A DNA stretch of 64,000 nt from G963422565 sp963422565. Lineage in GTDB: Bacteria > Pseudomonadota > Alphaproteobacteria > MPNO01. The DNA is taken from the NCBI GenBank assembly GCA_963422565.1, contig OY730228.1, positions 1,860,001-1,924,000 of the forward strand. Reading direction: 5' to 3'. The notes beneath the pieces are model-generated. The model saw only the letters and a program-made list of their open reading frames with translations, was not told the origin of the DNA and made no database searches. Made by a program: the position numbers and the translations under genes. Shown here in pieces: positions 25,345 to 34,547 of the stretch. Positions within the stretch are counted from its first letter, which is position 1; each line of letters starts with the position of its first letter.

Positions 25345-25560
25345 ATGACCGCCGCCTGCAAGCTCGAAGCCGCCGCCGACGCCTTCCGCGACGCGCAGAG
25401 TCGGCGGGGCCACGCAACGAGCGCCTCGCCGGACGCACCCGCCGCGAACGGCCGCAGCCGGGCCGTCGGCAGCGACATCGACCCCGCTATCGCCGGCGTC
25501 ACCGCACGGCACGACCATCTCAGGGCGCCCGACCTGAGGTGCCCAACCGGGGCGCGATGA
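25345..25560 (+). CDS. Possible small protein upstream of aroK
   Basis: 71-codon frame (MTAACKLEAAADAFRDAQSR ...) with an AGGGAA site before the ATG. Its stop overlaps the aroK ATG (ATGA), a layout that suggests coupled translation. Composition is low in complexity and no family is recognised, so it could be a leader or a chance frame in GC-rich DNA. Treated as tentative. Confidence 0.3.
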   Translation: MTAACKLEAAADAFRDAQSRRGHATSASPDAPAANGRSRAVGSDIDPAIAGVTARHDHLRAPDLRCPTGAR

Positions 25561-26120
25561 CGCCTGCGCGCGTTCCCGATGCCAAGTGGAATCCAGGGAA
25601 GACCGTTGTGCTGGTCGGGCTGATGGGCGCCGGCAAGACATGTGTCGGGCGCGGCCTCGCGCGGCGCTACGGCCTGCCCTTCTTCGATGCTGACGCCGAG
25701 ATCGAGACCGCCGCCGGCTGCTCGATCCCCGATCTGTTCGCGCGTTACGGCGAGGCGGCGTTTCGCAGCGGCGAGCGGCGGGTCATCGCCCGGCTGCTCG
25801 ACGGCTCCGCGCATGTGCTCGCTACCGGAGGGGGCGCGTTCCTGGACCCCGAGACCCGGGCGCGGGTCCTGCGGCGCACGATCTCGGTCTGGCTCCGCGC
25901 CGGCCTCGATGTCCTGGTCGGGCGCGTCGGCCGCGGCAGCACCCGGCCTTTGCTTCGAGGCCAGGATCCGCGGGAGGTCCTCGAACGGTTGATCGCCGAA
26001 CGCTATCCGGTCTATGCGGAGGCGGACATCGCCATCGAGGCGGTCCGCGAGAAGCCCGCGCGCACCGTCGCCCGCGTGGACGACGCGATCCGCGCCTTCG
26101 CCGCAGGACCCGCGCCGTGA
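25557..26120 (+). CDS. aroK: Shikimate kinase
   Basis: Phosphorylates shikimate with ATP in the chorismate pathway. 187 residues. Walker A is VGLMGAGKTCVGRGLARRYGL, followed by the shikimate-binding FFDADAEIE, SIPDLFARYGEAAFR and LATGGGAFLDPETRARV. The P-loop and lid Arg region (STRPLLRGQDPREVLERLIAERYPVYAEAD, ~residues 128-157) are normal. The ATG at 25557 is preceded by the small 71-codon frame; the stop overlaps aroB (GTGA), so aroK and aroB are coupled. Confidence 0.96.
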   Translation: MTPARVPDAKWNPGKTVVLVGLMGAGKTCVGRGLARRYGLPFFDADAEIETAAGCSIPDLFARYGEAAFRSGERRVIARLLDGSAHVLATGGGAFLDPETRARVLRRTISVWLRAGLDVLVGRVGRGSTRPLLRGQDPREVLERLIAERYPVYAEADIAIEAVREKPARTVARVDDAIRAFAAGPAP

Positions 26121-27226
26121 TCGAGACCGTGCGGGTCGCGCTGGGCGCGAGGTCCTACGACATCCTGGTCGGCGAGAACCTGCTGGACGCGGCCGGGCGC
26201 CATGTCGCGGAGATCGTCGACAACGCCCCCGTCTTCCTGGTCACCGACGAGACGGTGGGGCAGCTCTATCTGGAGAGGGTCGCGGGCTCGCTGTCCGCTG
26301 CCGGGCTGGAAGCGCATCCGATCCTGCTCCCGCCCGGCGAGGCGACCAAGGACTTCGCGCATCTCGAGCGGCTCGTCGGCGCGATTCTCGACCGCCGTCC
26401 CGAGCGCGGCTCCGTCGTGGTGGCGCTCGGCGGCGGGGTGATTGGCGACATCGCCGGGCTCGCCGCCAGCCTGGTGCTGCGCGGGGTGGCCCTGGTCCAG
26501 ATACCGACCACGCTGCTCGCCCAGGTCGACAGCGCCGTCGGCGGCAAGACCGCGGTCAACACCGCCCACGGCAAGAACCTGGTGGGCGCGTTCCACCAGC
26601 CCCGGCTGGTGCTCGCCGACACCGGCACGCTGGATACGCTCGACAGGCGCACGCGCCTGGCCGGCTACGCTGAGGTCGTCAAGTACGGGGTGATCAGCGA
26701 TGCCGCGTTCTTCTCCTGGCTCGAGCGGCGCGGCGCCGGGGTGGTGGACGGCGATGCCGAGGCCCGGCGCCGGGCGGTCGTCGCGAGCTGCGCGGCCAAG
26801 GCGGCGGTGGTCGCCGACGACGAGCGCGAGCAGGGCCGCCGCGCGCTGCTCAATTTCGGCCACAGCTTCGGCCACGCCCTCGAGGCCGCCGCCGGTTTCG
26901 GCGCCGCCCTGCTGCATGGTGAGGCGGTCGCGATCGGCATGTCGCTGGCGCTGGATCTCTCGGTCGCGCGAGGGCTGTGCCCGGCCGAGGACGCGGCGCG
27001 GGTCCGCCGGCATCTGGAGGCGGTGGGGCTGCCGACCGGTCTTCGGGGGACCCGGCTCGCCGGCCGCAGCGCTTCCGAGCTTCTCGACATCATGCGCCGC
27101 GACAAGAAGACGCGCGGCGGCCGGATGACCCTGGTGCTCGCGCGCGGGATCGGCCGCGCCTTCGTCACCGCCGATACGCCGCCCGATGCCGTGGCGGCGG
27201 TGCTGGCACGGGCGCTCGCCGCCTGA
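26117..27226 (+). CDS. aroB: 3-dehydroquinate synthase
   Basis: Converts DAHP to 3-dehydroquinate using NAD and a divalent metal; second step of the shikimate pathway, following the class II DAHP synthase encoded at 48-49.5 kb. 369 residues. It has SVVVALGGGVIGDIAGLAASLVLRG (NAD loop), IPTTLLAQVDSAVGGKTAVN, the metal ligand Glu in YAEVVKYGVI, and the two His motifs LLNFGHSFGHALE and LLHGEAVAIGM. Start GTG 26117 in the GTGA overlap with aroK. Confidence 0.97.
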   Translation: MIETVRVALGARSYDILVGENLLDAAGRHVAEIVDNAPVFLVTDETVGQLYLERVAGSLSAAGLEAHPILLPPGEATKDFAHLERLVGAILDRRPERGSVVVALGGGVIGDIAGLAASLVLRGVALVQIPTTLLAQVDSAVGGKTAVNTAHGKNLVGAFHQPRLVLADTGTLDTLDRRTRLAGYAEVVKYGVISDAAFFSWLERRGAGVVDGDAEARRRAVVASCAAKAAVVADDEREQGRRALLNFGHSFGHALEAAAGFGAALLHGEAVAIGMSLALDLSVARGLCPAEDAARVRRHLEAVGLPTGLRGTRLAGRSASELLDIMRRDKKTRGGRMTLVLARGIGRAFVTADTPPDAVAAVLARALAA

Positions 27227-27265
27227 CCGACCCGCCGCAGCGCCCGCCCGACCGGACAGGATGAC

Positions 27266-28573
27266 ATGACCACGGCCATGATCGCGATTTCGGGATGCGT
27301 CCTGCTGCTGATCCTGCTGTCCGCCTTCTTCTCGGGCTCCGAGACAGCGCTGACCGTGGCGTCGCGGCCGCGCATGCACCAGCTCGAACGCAAAGGCGTG
27401 AACCGAGCGGCGATCGTCAACAGGCTCCGCGACCGCAAGGACCGGATGATCGGCGCCATCCTGCTCGGCAACAACCTGGTCAACGTCCTCGCCTCGGCGC
27501 TCGCGACCAGCATGCTGATCTCGCTGGCGGGCGAAGCCGGGATCGCCTACGCGACCGTGGCCATGACGCTGCTGATCCTGGTGTTCGGCGAGGTGTTGCC
27601 GAAGACCTACGCGCTCCAGAATCCCGACCGGGTAGCCCTGCTGCTCGCCCCGGTGTTCCGAGTCCTGATCCTGGTGCTGGGCCCGATCAGCGACGGGGTG
27701 CAGATCGTGAACCGGGCCATCCTGAGCACGCTCGGGCTCTATTCCCGCGAGGACGAGGAGCGCGGCCGGGCGATCGAGGAGCTGCGCGGGGCGATCGAGC
27801 TCCATTCCGGCCAGGCGAGCGCCTCGCACGAGCGGGCGATGCTGCGCGGCATCCTCGACCTCGACGATGTCGAGGTCGAGATGGTCATGCGCCACAGAAA
27901 GGACATCGTCGCGCTGGATGCGGACCTGCCGGCGTCCCGGATCGTCGACGAGGCGCTGCAGAGCCCCTATACCCGCATCCCCCTCTGGCGCGGCCAGCCC
28001 GACAATGTCGTCGGGGTCCTCCACGCCAGGGAGCTCGCGCGCGCGGTCCGCGCCCATGACGGCCATCTCGACGACCTCGATATCGACTCGGTCGCCGCCG
28101 CGCCCTGGTTCGTGCCCGAATCGACGACCCTGTTCGCCCAGCTCCAGGCGTTCCGAAGACGCCACGAGCATTTCGCGCTGGTGGTCGACGAATACGGCTC
28201 CCTGATGGGCATCATCACCCTGGAAGACGTCATCGAGGAAATCGTCGGCGAGATCACCGACGAGCACGACATCGTCCCGGCCGGCGTCCACCCGCAGCGC
28301 GACGGCTCCTACCTGGTCGACGGTGGGGTCACGGTGCGCGACCTCAACCGGCAGTTCGAATGGAACCTACCCGACCAGGAGGCCGCGACGATCGCCGGGC
28401 TGATCATCAACGAAGCCAAGATCATTCCCGAGGTCGGCAGAATATTCCTGTTCCACGGCTTCCGGTTCGAGGTCGTGCGCCGCCAGCGGAACCGTCTGAC
28501 TCGGATCCGCGTCTCGCCCGCCGGCGGGCAGGCGCCGGCGGACGGCGAGGCGTGCGCCGACATCGCGCCCTGA
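27266..28573 (+). CDS. CNNM/CorC-type membrane protein (HlyC/CorC family)
   Basis: 435-residue inner-membrane protein. The DUF21/CNNM domain (~1-180) has three hydrophobic segments (AISGCVLLLILLSAFFSGSETAL, IGAILLGNNLVNVLASALATSM, VAMTLLILVFGEVLPKTYAL). Two CBS domains follow (~200-330, ending in MGIITLEDVIEEIVGEI), and then the CorC_HlyC domain (~345-425, DGGVTVRDLNRQFEWNLPDQEA). Family members export Mg2+ or maintain divalent-cation balance. The gene follows aroK-aroB, a common alphaproteobacterial order. Confidence 0.9.
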   Translation: MTTAMIAISGCVLLLILLSAFFSGSETALTVASRPRMHQLERKGVNRAAIVNRLRDRKDRMIGAILLGNNLVNVLASALATSMLISLAGEAGIAYATVAMTLLILVFGEVLPKTYALQNPDRVALLLAPVFRVLILVLGPISDGVQIVNRAILSTLGLYSREDEERGRAIEELRGAIELHSGQASASHERAMLRGILDLDDVEVEMVMRHRKDIVALDADLPASRIVDEALQSPYTRIPLWRGQPDNVVGVLHARELARAVRAHDGHLDDLDIDSVAAAPWFVPESTTLFAQLQAFRRRHEHFALVVDEYGSLMGIITLEDVIEEIVGEITDEHDIVPAGVHPQRDGSYLVDGGVTVRDLNRQFEWNLPDQEAATIAGLIINEAKIIPEVGRIFLFHGFRFEVVRRQRNRLTRIRVSPAGGQAPADGEACADIAP

Positions 28574-28577
28574 AGGG

Positions 28578-31262
28578 TCAGCCCTTCCCCGCCTCGTCCC
28601 CGGCGATGCGCCGCGCCATCAGGCGGTGCAGCGCCTCGGCGATGGCCCGTTCGCGGGCGGCCCCGGGTTCGGGCGGCGCGGCGGCGCGGATCTCCGCCGA
28701 CGCCAGCGCCTCTCCGAACGCGACCGAGACCCGGTGCGGCCTCGGCAGCCGGGCCCTCCGCGGCATCGCCTCGTAGGTGCCGCGGATGACCGCGATCAGC
28801 ACGTCGGCGCCGCTGCGGTCGACAAGCCGCCCGATGCCGGCGCGGAACGGTTGCAGGCGGCCGTCGGGCGAACGCCACTCCTCCGGAAACCAGACCAGGA
28901 TTCGGTCCTGCGCCAGAACCTGCAGCGCGCGGCCGAGACTCGCGTCGGGGGCGCGGTCATCCACCGGGAACGCCTGCGCGACCCGCGCGAGCAGGCGCCC
29001 CGCCCGGGTGCCGAAGACGCGGGCCGCGTCGCCGCCCCACCAGACACGGCGCGCCGCCGCGCGCGGGATCGCCGCCGCGAGGACCAGCGGATCGAGGTCG
29101 CTGAGATGGTTGGCGACGACGATCAGCGGCCCCGGACGGGACAGGCGGTGCCCGCCTCGCGTTTGGAGGCGGAACAGGATGCCGGCCGCCAGCCGGGCCA
29201 CGCCCAGCGTCAGGCGACCGCAGACCCGAGCCCAGGGCGGGGGATCGGCCAGCCAGCGCGCATCCGCCTGCCGCGCGGTCGCCTGCCCGACGCCCCCCGC
29301 GTTCCCGGCGCTCTCCACCGCGTCTATCAGGTCGCGAACGTCGATCAGCCCGGCCATCGTCTCCTCGGTGAGGGTCACTCCGAGCTCGCGCTGGAGGTCC
29401 AGGCCAAGATCGAGCCAGGCGAGCGAGTCGATGTCGAGCTCCATCTGCAGCGAGGTGTCCGGGTGCAGCGCGGTCTCCGGAAACCGGCGTTCGAGCCAGG
29501 CCATCACGGCCTTCGCACGCCCCCGCGCCATCCGTTCGCGATCGGCGCCGGTCGGCGCCCCGGCGGCGGCTGGGCGACCCCGTGCGGCGCGCTCGTAGAT
29601 ATCGGCCAGCTGGAAGCGCTTGAACTTGCCGAGCTGGTTCCTCGGAAGCGGCTCGCGGGTGACGGCGAAATCGGCGAGCCGCATATAGCCGGGCAGGCCG
29701 CGGCCGAGCTCGCCGAAGGCGAGGCGGAGCTGCTGCGCGACATCGGCATGACCGGCGCCGCGCAGCGCCTCGATGTCGGGCACCACGAGCGCCGCCAGCG
29801 CGCCGCCGCGCTCGAGCACCGCGATCTCGGCAACGAACGGGCTCTGCCCGTACACCTCCTCGACATCGCCGGGCGCGACGTTCTTGCCGTCGGGCAGCGG
29901 GATGACCTCCTTGATCCGCCCGGAGATGTGCAGGAACCCGTCGGCGTCCAGCCGTCCCAGGTCGCCGGTGCGGAACCAGCCCTCGGCGAACGCCTCGGCG
30001 TTGGCCTCGGGGTTGTGCGCATAGCCGTCGAAGACGATGGGGCCGCGGAACAGGACCTCGCCGTCCACCATCCCCGCGACCGGGACGATCCGTATCTCGA
30101 CCGCCGGGGAGGGCCGTCCGGCACTGCCGACCCGCGCGGCTCCGGGGCTGTTGAACGTCGCGATCGAGGCGGTCTCGACCAGCCCGTAGCCGGTCAGCAC
30201 GGTATAGCCCAGCCCCTCCAGCCGCCATTCGGTCTCGGCGTCCAGCCTGGCGCCGCCGCAAGCCAGGATCTCGAGATCGGGGGCGAGCTCCGCATGCAGA
30301 GGCCGCAACAGCCGGCGTCCGATGCGCCAGCCGAGCCGCTTCCTGGCCCAGAGCGAGACCGCGATCAGAAACGACAGCAGGCGGCCCTTCGGCCCGCCCA
30401 GCGATGCGATCCGGTTGTCGAGCCCGGCGAGGAAGGCCTCGTAGAGGCGCGGGACACCGATCACGCCCCGTGCCCTGCCCTCGCGGACGGCCTGGATGAA
30501 TTCTGGGCCGGCGAGACCCGCCGGCAGGACCACGGCGGCGCCTGCCGCCAGCGGCAGCAGCAGGCCGACGATCAGCGGGTAGGCGTGATGCAGCGGCAGC
30601 GGCAGCACCAGCCGGTCGCCGGGACGGACCAGGTCGAGACCGAGCAGGATGCGCAGATTGGTCAGGATGTGACGATGGGTCAGCGGCACCGCCTTGGGAA
30701 GGCCGGTCGTCCCGGAAGTGTAGAACTGCGCGACTGCCGCGCCGGGGTCGGCGGGGCCGAACGCCGGCGGCAGCGGCGCCGACAGCCGAGCGCTCCACGT
30801 CTCTTTCCCTGCGCCCGCACCCGCGTCCGCACCGTCGCCGAGCAGGATGATCTCGACCTCGCCGTCGACCAGCGCCGCCGCCGTCCGGGCGGTCTCCAGG
30901 AAGTCCTCGGAGACGAACAGCATCCGCGTGCCGCTGTCGACCAGCAGATCGGCCAGCCTGGCCGGCGTGGCGTCGAAGTCGATCGGCACGCAGAGCGCTT
31001 CCGCGAGTATCATCGCCAGGCGGGCGACGACGGCCTCGACGCCGTTCGACGCGAAGATGGCGATCGGGCGCCCGCGCGCGCCGCGCCGCGTGGCAAGCCA
31101 GGCGGCGAAGCGGCGGCTGCGTTCGGCGAGCTCGGTGCGGCCGACGGAGACGACCCCGTCGGCGGTGAACGCGAGAACGGCTTCGCCGTCTCCGCCCCGA
31201 TCGAGCGCCGCGATCAGGTCCTGGAGCGAACGGGCTCCGTCGAGCCCGTCAGCGGTCGGCAT
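28578..31262 (-). CDS. Three-domain fusion: acyl-AMP ligase, ACP, acyltransferase
   Basis: 894 residues. N-terminal adenylate-forming ligase (~1-540): AMP motif FYTSGTTGLPKAVPLTH, then GYGLVETASIATF and TGDLGRLDADGFLHISGRIKEVI. An acyl-carrier domain (~565-650) has the phosphopantetheine Ser in ELDIDSLAWLDL. A C-terminal PlsC-type acyltransferase (~690-890) has NHLSDLDP (HxxxxD) and a WFPEEWRSPDG box. The parts fit an enzyme that activates a fatty acid, loads it on its own ACP and transfers it to a lipid acceptor, as in Aas-like proteins. It overlaps the di-iron protein gene by 14 bases. Substrate and acceptor unknown. Confidence 0.88.
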   Translation of the reverse strand: MPTADGLDGARSLQDLIAALDRGGDGEAVLAFTADGVVSVGRTELAERSRRFAAWLATRRGARGRPIAIFASNGVEAVVARLAMILAEALCVPIDFDATPARLADLLVDSGTRMLFVSEDFLETARTAAALVDGEVEIILLGDGADAGAGAGKETWSARLSAPLPPAFGPADPGAAVAQFYTSGTTGLPKAVPLTHRHILTNLRILLGLDLVRPGDRLVLPLPLHHAYPLIVGLLLPLAAGAAVVLPAGLAGPEFIQAVREGRARGVIGVPRLYEAFLAGLDNRIASLGGPKGRLLSFLIAVSLWARKRLGWRIGRRLLRPLHAELAPDLEILACGGARLDAETEWRLEGLGYTVLTGYGLVETASIATFNSPGAARVGSAGRPSPAVEIRIVPVAGMVDGEVLFRGPIVFDGYAHNPEANAEAFAEGWFRTGDLGRLDADGFLHISGRIKEVIPLPDGKNVAPGDVEEVYGQSPFVAEIAVLERGGALAALVVPDIEALRGAGHADVAQQLRLAFGELGRGLPGYMRLADFAVTREPLPRNQLGKFKRFQLADIYERAARGRPAAAGAPTGADRERMARGRAKAVMAWLERRFPETALHPDTSLQMELDIDSLAWLDLGLDLQRELGVTLTEETMAGLIDVRDLIDAVESAGNAGGVGQATARQADARWLADPPPWARVCGRLTLGVARLAAGILFRLQTRGGHRLSRPGPLIVVANHLSDLDPLVLAAAIPRAAARRVWWGGDAARVFGTRAGRLLARVAQAFPVDDRAPDASLGRALQVLAQDRILVWFPEEWRSPDGRLQPFRAGIGRLVDRSGADVLIAVIRGTYEAMPRRARLPRPHRVSVAFGEALASAEIRAAAPPEPGAARERAIAEALHRLMARRIAGDEAGKG

Positions 31263-32103
31263 ATGCGGTCGGGTTCGCCGTCAGCGCGGCCCAGCGGCGC
31301 CGGAGGAGAAAGCGCAGACGGAGAAAGGCCCAGACGATGCGCGAGAAGACCCAGCGCACCGCCGTGGCGCCGCGGGTGAACGCGACCGCGTTGAGAACCA
31401 TCCCGGCGCCGCGCTCGAAATGGTCGGGCGCCACGTAGCGCAGCGTGCCGAGCGCGTAGGCGTCGGCGTAGCGCGACCGGTGGTAGGACGCGCCCTCCGG
31501 AGCGTTGGCGGCGTAATAGGCGTAGGCGAGCTCGTCGTCCTCGGCCTCGGCGATGCGCGAGACCGCGACCCTGAGCCGCGACCACCAGCCGGGATGCTCG
31601 CGGTGCAGATAGCGGCCGAGATGGCGATGGAACAGCTCGTAATGGGCGAGCTCGTCGCGCTCGATATGGCGGCAGATCTCGCGCAGCACCGGCTCCTCGG
31701 TCGCATCGCCTAGGACCTTGTAGAAGGAGCTGGTCCCGGTCTCGACCATGCAACGCGAGATCAGCTCGCCGGCGCGCGAGCCGCGCACCGACGCGGTCGC
31801 CTCCAGCGGGAGCCGGAACCCGGCGGTGAACCGGGCGAAGGCCCGGTCGAAGTCGAAGCCGGGGTCGGCGAGCCCGGCCCAGCGGGCGAGCGCGCGGCCA
31901 TGGACGAGCTCTTCCTCGACCCAGCCGAGAGCGGCCCGCTTCATCCTCGGGTCGTCGGCGAAGACGTTGCACAGATAGATGCCGTAGTCGCGGGCATTCG
32001 ACTCGACCAGGCTGGCCGCCTTGACGATCGGAACGATATCGGGATCGACCCGCGCCCGGTCGAAAGCGTTCCAGTCGATACCGTCCAGAGTCCACCGTCC
32101 CAT
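31249..32103 (-). CDS. Ferritin-like di-iron protein, acyl-ACP desaturase-type
   Basis: 284 residues, predicted soluble. Two Glu/ExxH pairs characteristic of the ferritin-like di-iron fold are visible: VESNARDYGIYL then VEEELVHGRAL, and VETGTSSFYKV then IERDELAHYELFHRHL. This E...ExxH...E...ExxH order matches the acyl-ACP desaturase/AurF-like group rather than ferritin storage. It overlaps the AMP-ligase/ACP/acyltransferase fusion, so desaturation or oxidation of an acyl chain carried by that ACP is a reasonable inference. Direct proof is lacking. ATG at 32103. Confidence 0.78.
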   Translation of the reverse strand: MGRWTLDGIDWNAFDRARVDPDIVPIVKAASLVESNARDYGIYLCNVFADDPRMKRAALGWVEEELVHGRALARWAGLADPGFDFDRAFARFTAGFRLPLEATASVRGSRAGELISRCMVETGTSSFYKVLGDATEEPVLREICRHIERDELAHYELFHRHLGRYLHREHPGWWSRLRVAVSRIAEAEDDELAYAYYAANAPEGASYHRSRYADAYALGTLRYVAPDHFERGAGMVLNAVAFTRGATAVRWVFSRIVWAFLRLRFLLRRRWAALTANPTAYADR

Positions 32104-32156
32104 TGCGACATGCTCCAACAGAGTATGCCAACGAACGAGGCACCGCCGTGCCGGGC

Positions 32157-34547
32157 CTATTCTACCCCGGCCCCGGTTTTCGCCAACCCTCGTATTTCGC
32201 GCGCGCCCCCGGCCTCCGCGAGCGCCGCCAGCACCGTTTCGGGGGTGATCGGCCAGCGGTCGACGCGGGCGCGGGTCGGGCGCAGGGCGTCGTTGACCGC
32301 CAGCATGACCGCCGGGCCGGCGCCGACCGTCCCCGCCTCGCCGGCGCCCTTGGTTCCGAGCCGCGTGCCCTCGGTCGGCGTCTCGACATGGCCGACCGCG
32401 ATGTCCGGCATCCCGGCCGCCAGGGGGACCAGATAGTCGGCGAGAGTCGCGTTCAGCATCTGACCTTCGGCGTCGTGGCAGCATTCCTCGTACAAGGCGC
32501 CGCCGATGCCCTGAACGATGCCGCCGCGGATCTGCTCCTCGACCAGGAGCGGGTTGACGATGCGCCCGCAATCCTCGACCGCCCAATGTTTCAGCGGCCG
32601 GACGGCGCCGGTCTCCGGGTCGACCTCGACCAGCGAGGCCTGGACGCCGTTCGCCAGTGCGAATGGCGCGGCGTCGGGAACGTAATGGCGGGTCGCGGCC
32701 AATTCCGGCTGGACACCGGGCGGCAGGCTGTCCTGGCGGAAATGGCCGACGCCCGCGAGATCGGCGAGGCTCATCCGCCGCCGGCCCGTCGCGCGGTCGC
32801 AAACGCCGCCGGCGGCCAGGAGGAGGCTCTCGCGCTCCGCCTGCAGCACCGCGCCGGCGAGGTCCAGGAGGTTCGCCGCCAGCGCGTCGGCCGCCCGCCA
32901 TGCGGCCTCGCCCGCGATCGTCAGACCGCGCGAGGCCCAGGCGCCGCCGCCATAGGGCGTCGCCGCGGTATCGCCGCCCTCGACGGCGACATCCTCGACG
33001 CGCACGCCGAGCCGGGCGGCGACGATCTGAGCGATTCCGGTCAGGGTGCCCTGGCCGAGCTCGATGGCCGAGGTCACGCAGCGCACGACGCCCGACGGCT
33101 CGAGGCGGACGGTGGCGCCGTCCTGGGTGCTGACCCGCGCCCCGGCGGGACCGTAATAGACCGGCCCGACGGCGGTCATCTCGATGAAGGTCGCGACGCC
33201 GATCCCCAGAAGGACCCCGTCCGCGCGCTGCGCCGCCTGGCGGCGGCGCAGCGAGTCGTAGTCCATCATCGCAACGAGCCGATCGAGGCAAGCCGCGAGG
33301 CTCAGCCGGCTCACCGCGAGGCCGGACGGGGTCTTGAGCGGGTAGGCGTCGGCGCGGTGGTAGTTGCGCCGGCGGATTTCCAGCGGATCGATCCCAGCGG
33401 CGTGCGCCGCCCAGTCGAGGAGCTGCTCGACGACCGCGCAGGCGATCGGTTGGCCGACCCCGCGATACATGCCGGACGGCGGCTTGTTCTGGAACACCAC
33501 CCGCAGCCGCCCGGCATAGTCGTCATGGGCGTAGGGGGCCGCGGCCATGGTCACGGTCATCAGCCCTTCCGAGACTGCCGGCCGGCGGTAGGCGCAATAG
33601 GCGCCGACCGAGGTCAGAGCATCGACCCGCACGCCGCTCAGCCGGCCCTCGGCGTCGATACCGATCTCCGCATGTACCGTCTGGTCGCGCGCATGGATGT
33701 CGCCGAGGAAGGAGTCCATCCGGTCGGCCGCGTATTTGACGGGCCGACCGAGCAGCATCGCCAGCGCCGCCACCGCGATCTCGTCGCCGTAGACATGGAG
33801 CTTGACGCCGAACCCGCCGCCGATATCGGGGACGATCACGCGGACGGCGTGCTCGGGAAGGCCGAGCAGCAGGGCCAGCGAGTCCTGTTGCTGCCACGGC
33901 GACTGGTGGGTGCCGTAGACGGTAAGGCGGCGCGCGCCGGGATCGAAATCGGCGACGACGCAGCGCGGCTCGAGCGGGACCCCGGTCTGGCGCGCGAAGG
34001 TGAAGGTCCGGGCGGCGACCCGCGCGGCGCGGGCGAGGGCCGCGTCGGCGTTTCCGCCTGCCCGCACGGTCTCGAAGCAGAGATTGCCGCCGAGATCCGG
34101 ATGCGCAGGCGGCGCGCCGCGCCCCAGCGCCCGCTCCTTGCCGACCGCCGCCGAAAGGGGCTCGTAATCGACCCGGACATCCTCGGCGGCGTCTTCGGCG
34201 GCGGCCCGGCTCCCGGCCACGACCGCGGCCACCGGCTCTCCCTGCCAGGCCGCCCGGTCGACGGCCAGCGGGTATTGCGGCGGCGACACCAGACCGGGCA
34301 GGTGGTCGGCGGTCCCCCGCCACGGGGCGCAGATCCCGGCGATCTCGCGGCCGGTGACGACGCGCACTCCCGGCCGCGCCGGCGCGGCGATGTCGAGGAT
34401 CCGCGCATGCGCGTGGGGGCTGCGCACGAACGCGGCGTGGCGGAGGCCCGGAAAGCGGAGGTCGTCAGCGAATCTGCCGCGGCCGAAGGCGAGCGTCCGT
34501 GCCTTGCTGCGGCGTGCGGAGCGGCCGATCGGGCCGCAGTCAGCCAC
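32157..34547 (-). CDS. Xanthine dehydrogenase family molybdopterin-binding subunit
   Basis: Large catalytic subunit of a molybdenum hydroxylase, 796 residues. It has the ALD_Xan_dh_C (ARTLAFGRGRFADDLRFPG start) and MoCo-binding domains, GGGFGVKLHVYGDE, the active-site loop SGMYRGVGQP, and the catalytic Glu region GAGEAGTVGAG near residues 720-745. The MYRGVGQ loop is not the AYRCSFR of form I CO dehydrogenase, so the substrate is probably an N-heterocycle or aldehyde, not CO. Overlaps the 2Fe-2S subunit gene by 8 bases; order M-S-L. Confidence 0.92.
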   Translation of the reverse strand: MADCGPIGRSARRSKARTLAFGRGRFADDLRFPGLRHAAFVRSPHAHARILDIAAPARPGVRVVTGREIAGICAPWRGTADHLPGLVSPPQYPLAVDRAAWQGEPVAAVVAGSRAAAEDAAEDVRVDYEPLSAAVGKERALGRGAPPAHPDLGGNLCFETVRAGGNADAALARAARVAARTFTFARQTGVPLEPRCVVADFDPGARRLTVYGTHQSPWQQQDSLALLLGLPEHAVRVIVPDIGGGFGVKLHVYGDEIAVAALAMLLGRPVKYAADRMDSFLGDIHARDQTVHAEIGIDAEGRLSGVRVDALTSVGAYCAYRRPAVSEGLMTVTMAAAPYAHDDYAGRLRVVFQNKPPSGMYRGVGQPIACAVVEQLLDWAAHAAGIDPLEIRRRNYHRADAYPLKTPSGLAVSRLSLAACLDRLVAMMDYDSLRRRQAAQRADGVLLGIGVATFIEMTAVGPVYYGPAGARVSTQDGATVRLEPSGVVRCVTSAIELGQGTLTGIAQIVAARLGVRVEDVAVEGGDTAATPYGGGAWASRGLTIAGEAAWRAADALAANLLDLAGAVLQAERESLLLAAGGVCDRATGRRRMSLADLAGVGHFRQDSLPPGVQPELAATRHYVPDAAPFALANGVQASLVEVDPETGAVRPLKHWAVEDCGRIVNPLLVEEQIRGGIVQGIGGALYEECCHDAEGQMLNATLADYLVPLAAGMPDIAVGHVETPTEGTRLGTKGAGEAGTVGAGPAVMLAVNDALRPTRARVDRWPITPETVLAALAEAGGAREIRGLAKTGAGVE

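Noticed and set aside
26012..28291. Long open frame opposite aroB and the CNNM gene
   Set aside because: Antisense shadow without any protein family signature.
28626..31379. Very long open frame opposite the acyl-ligase fusion
   Set aside because: Long reverse-strand open frames are expected at this GC content; the translation is Arg/Pro/Gly-rich with no family motifs, while the minus strand carries clear domains.
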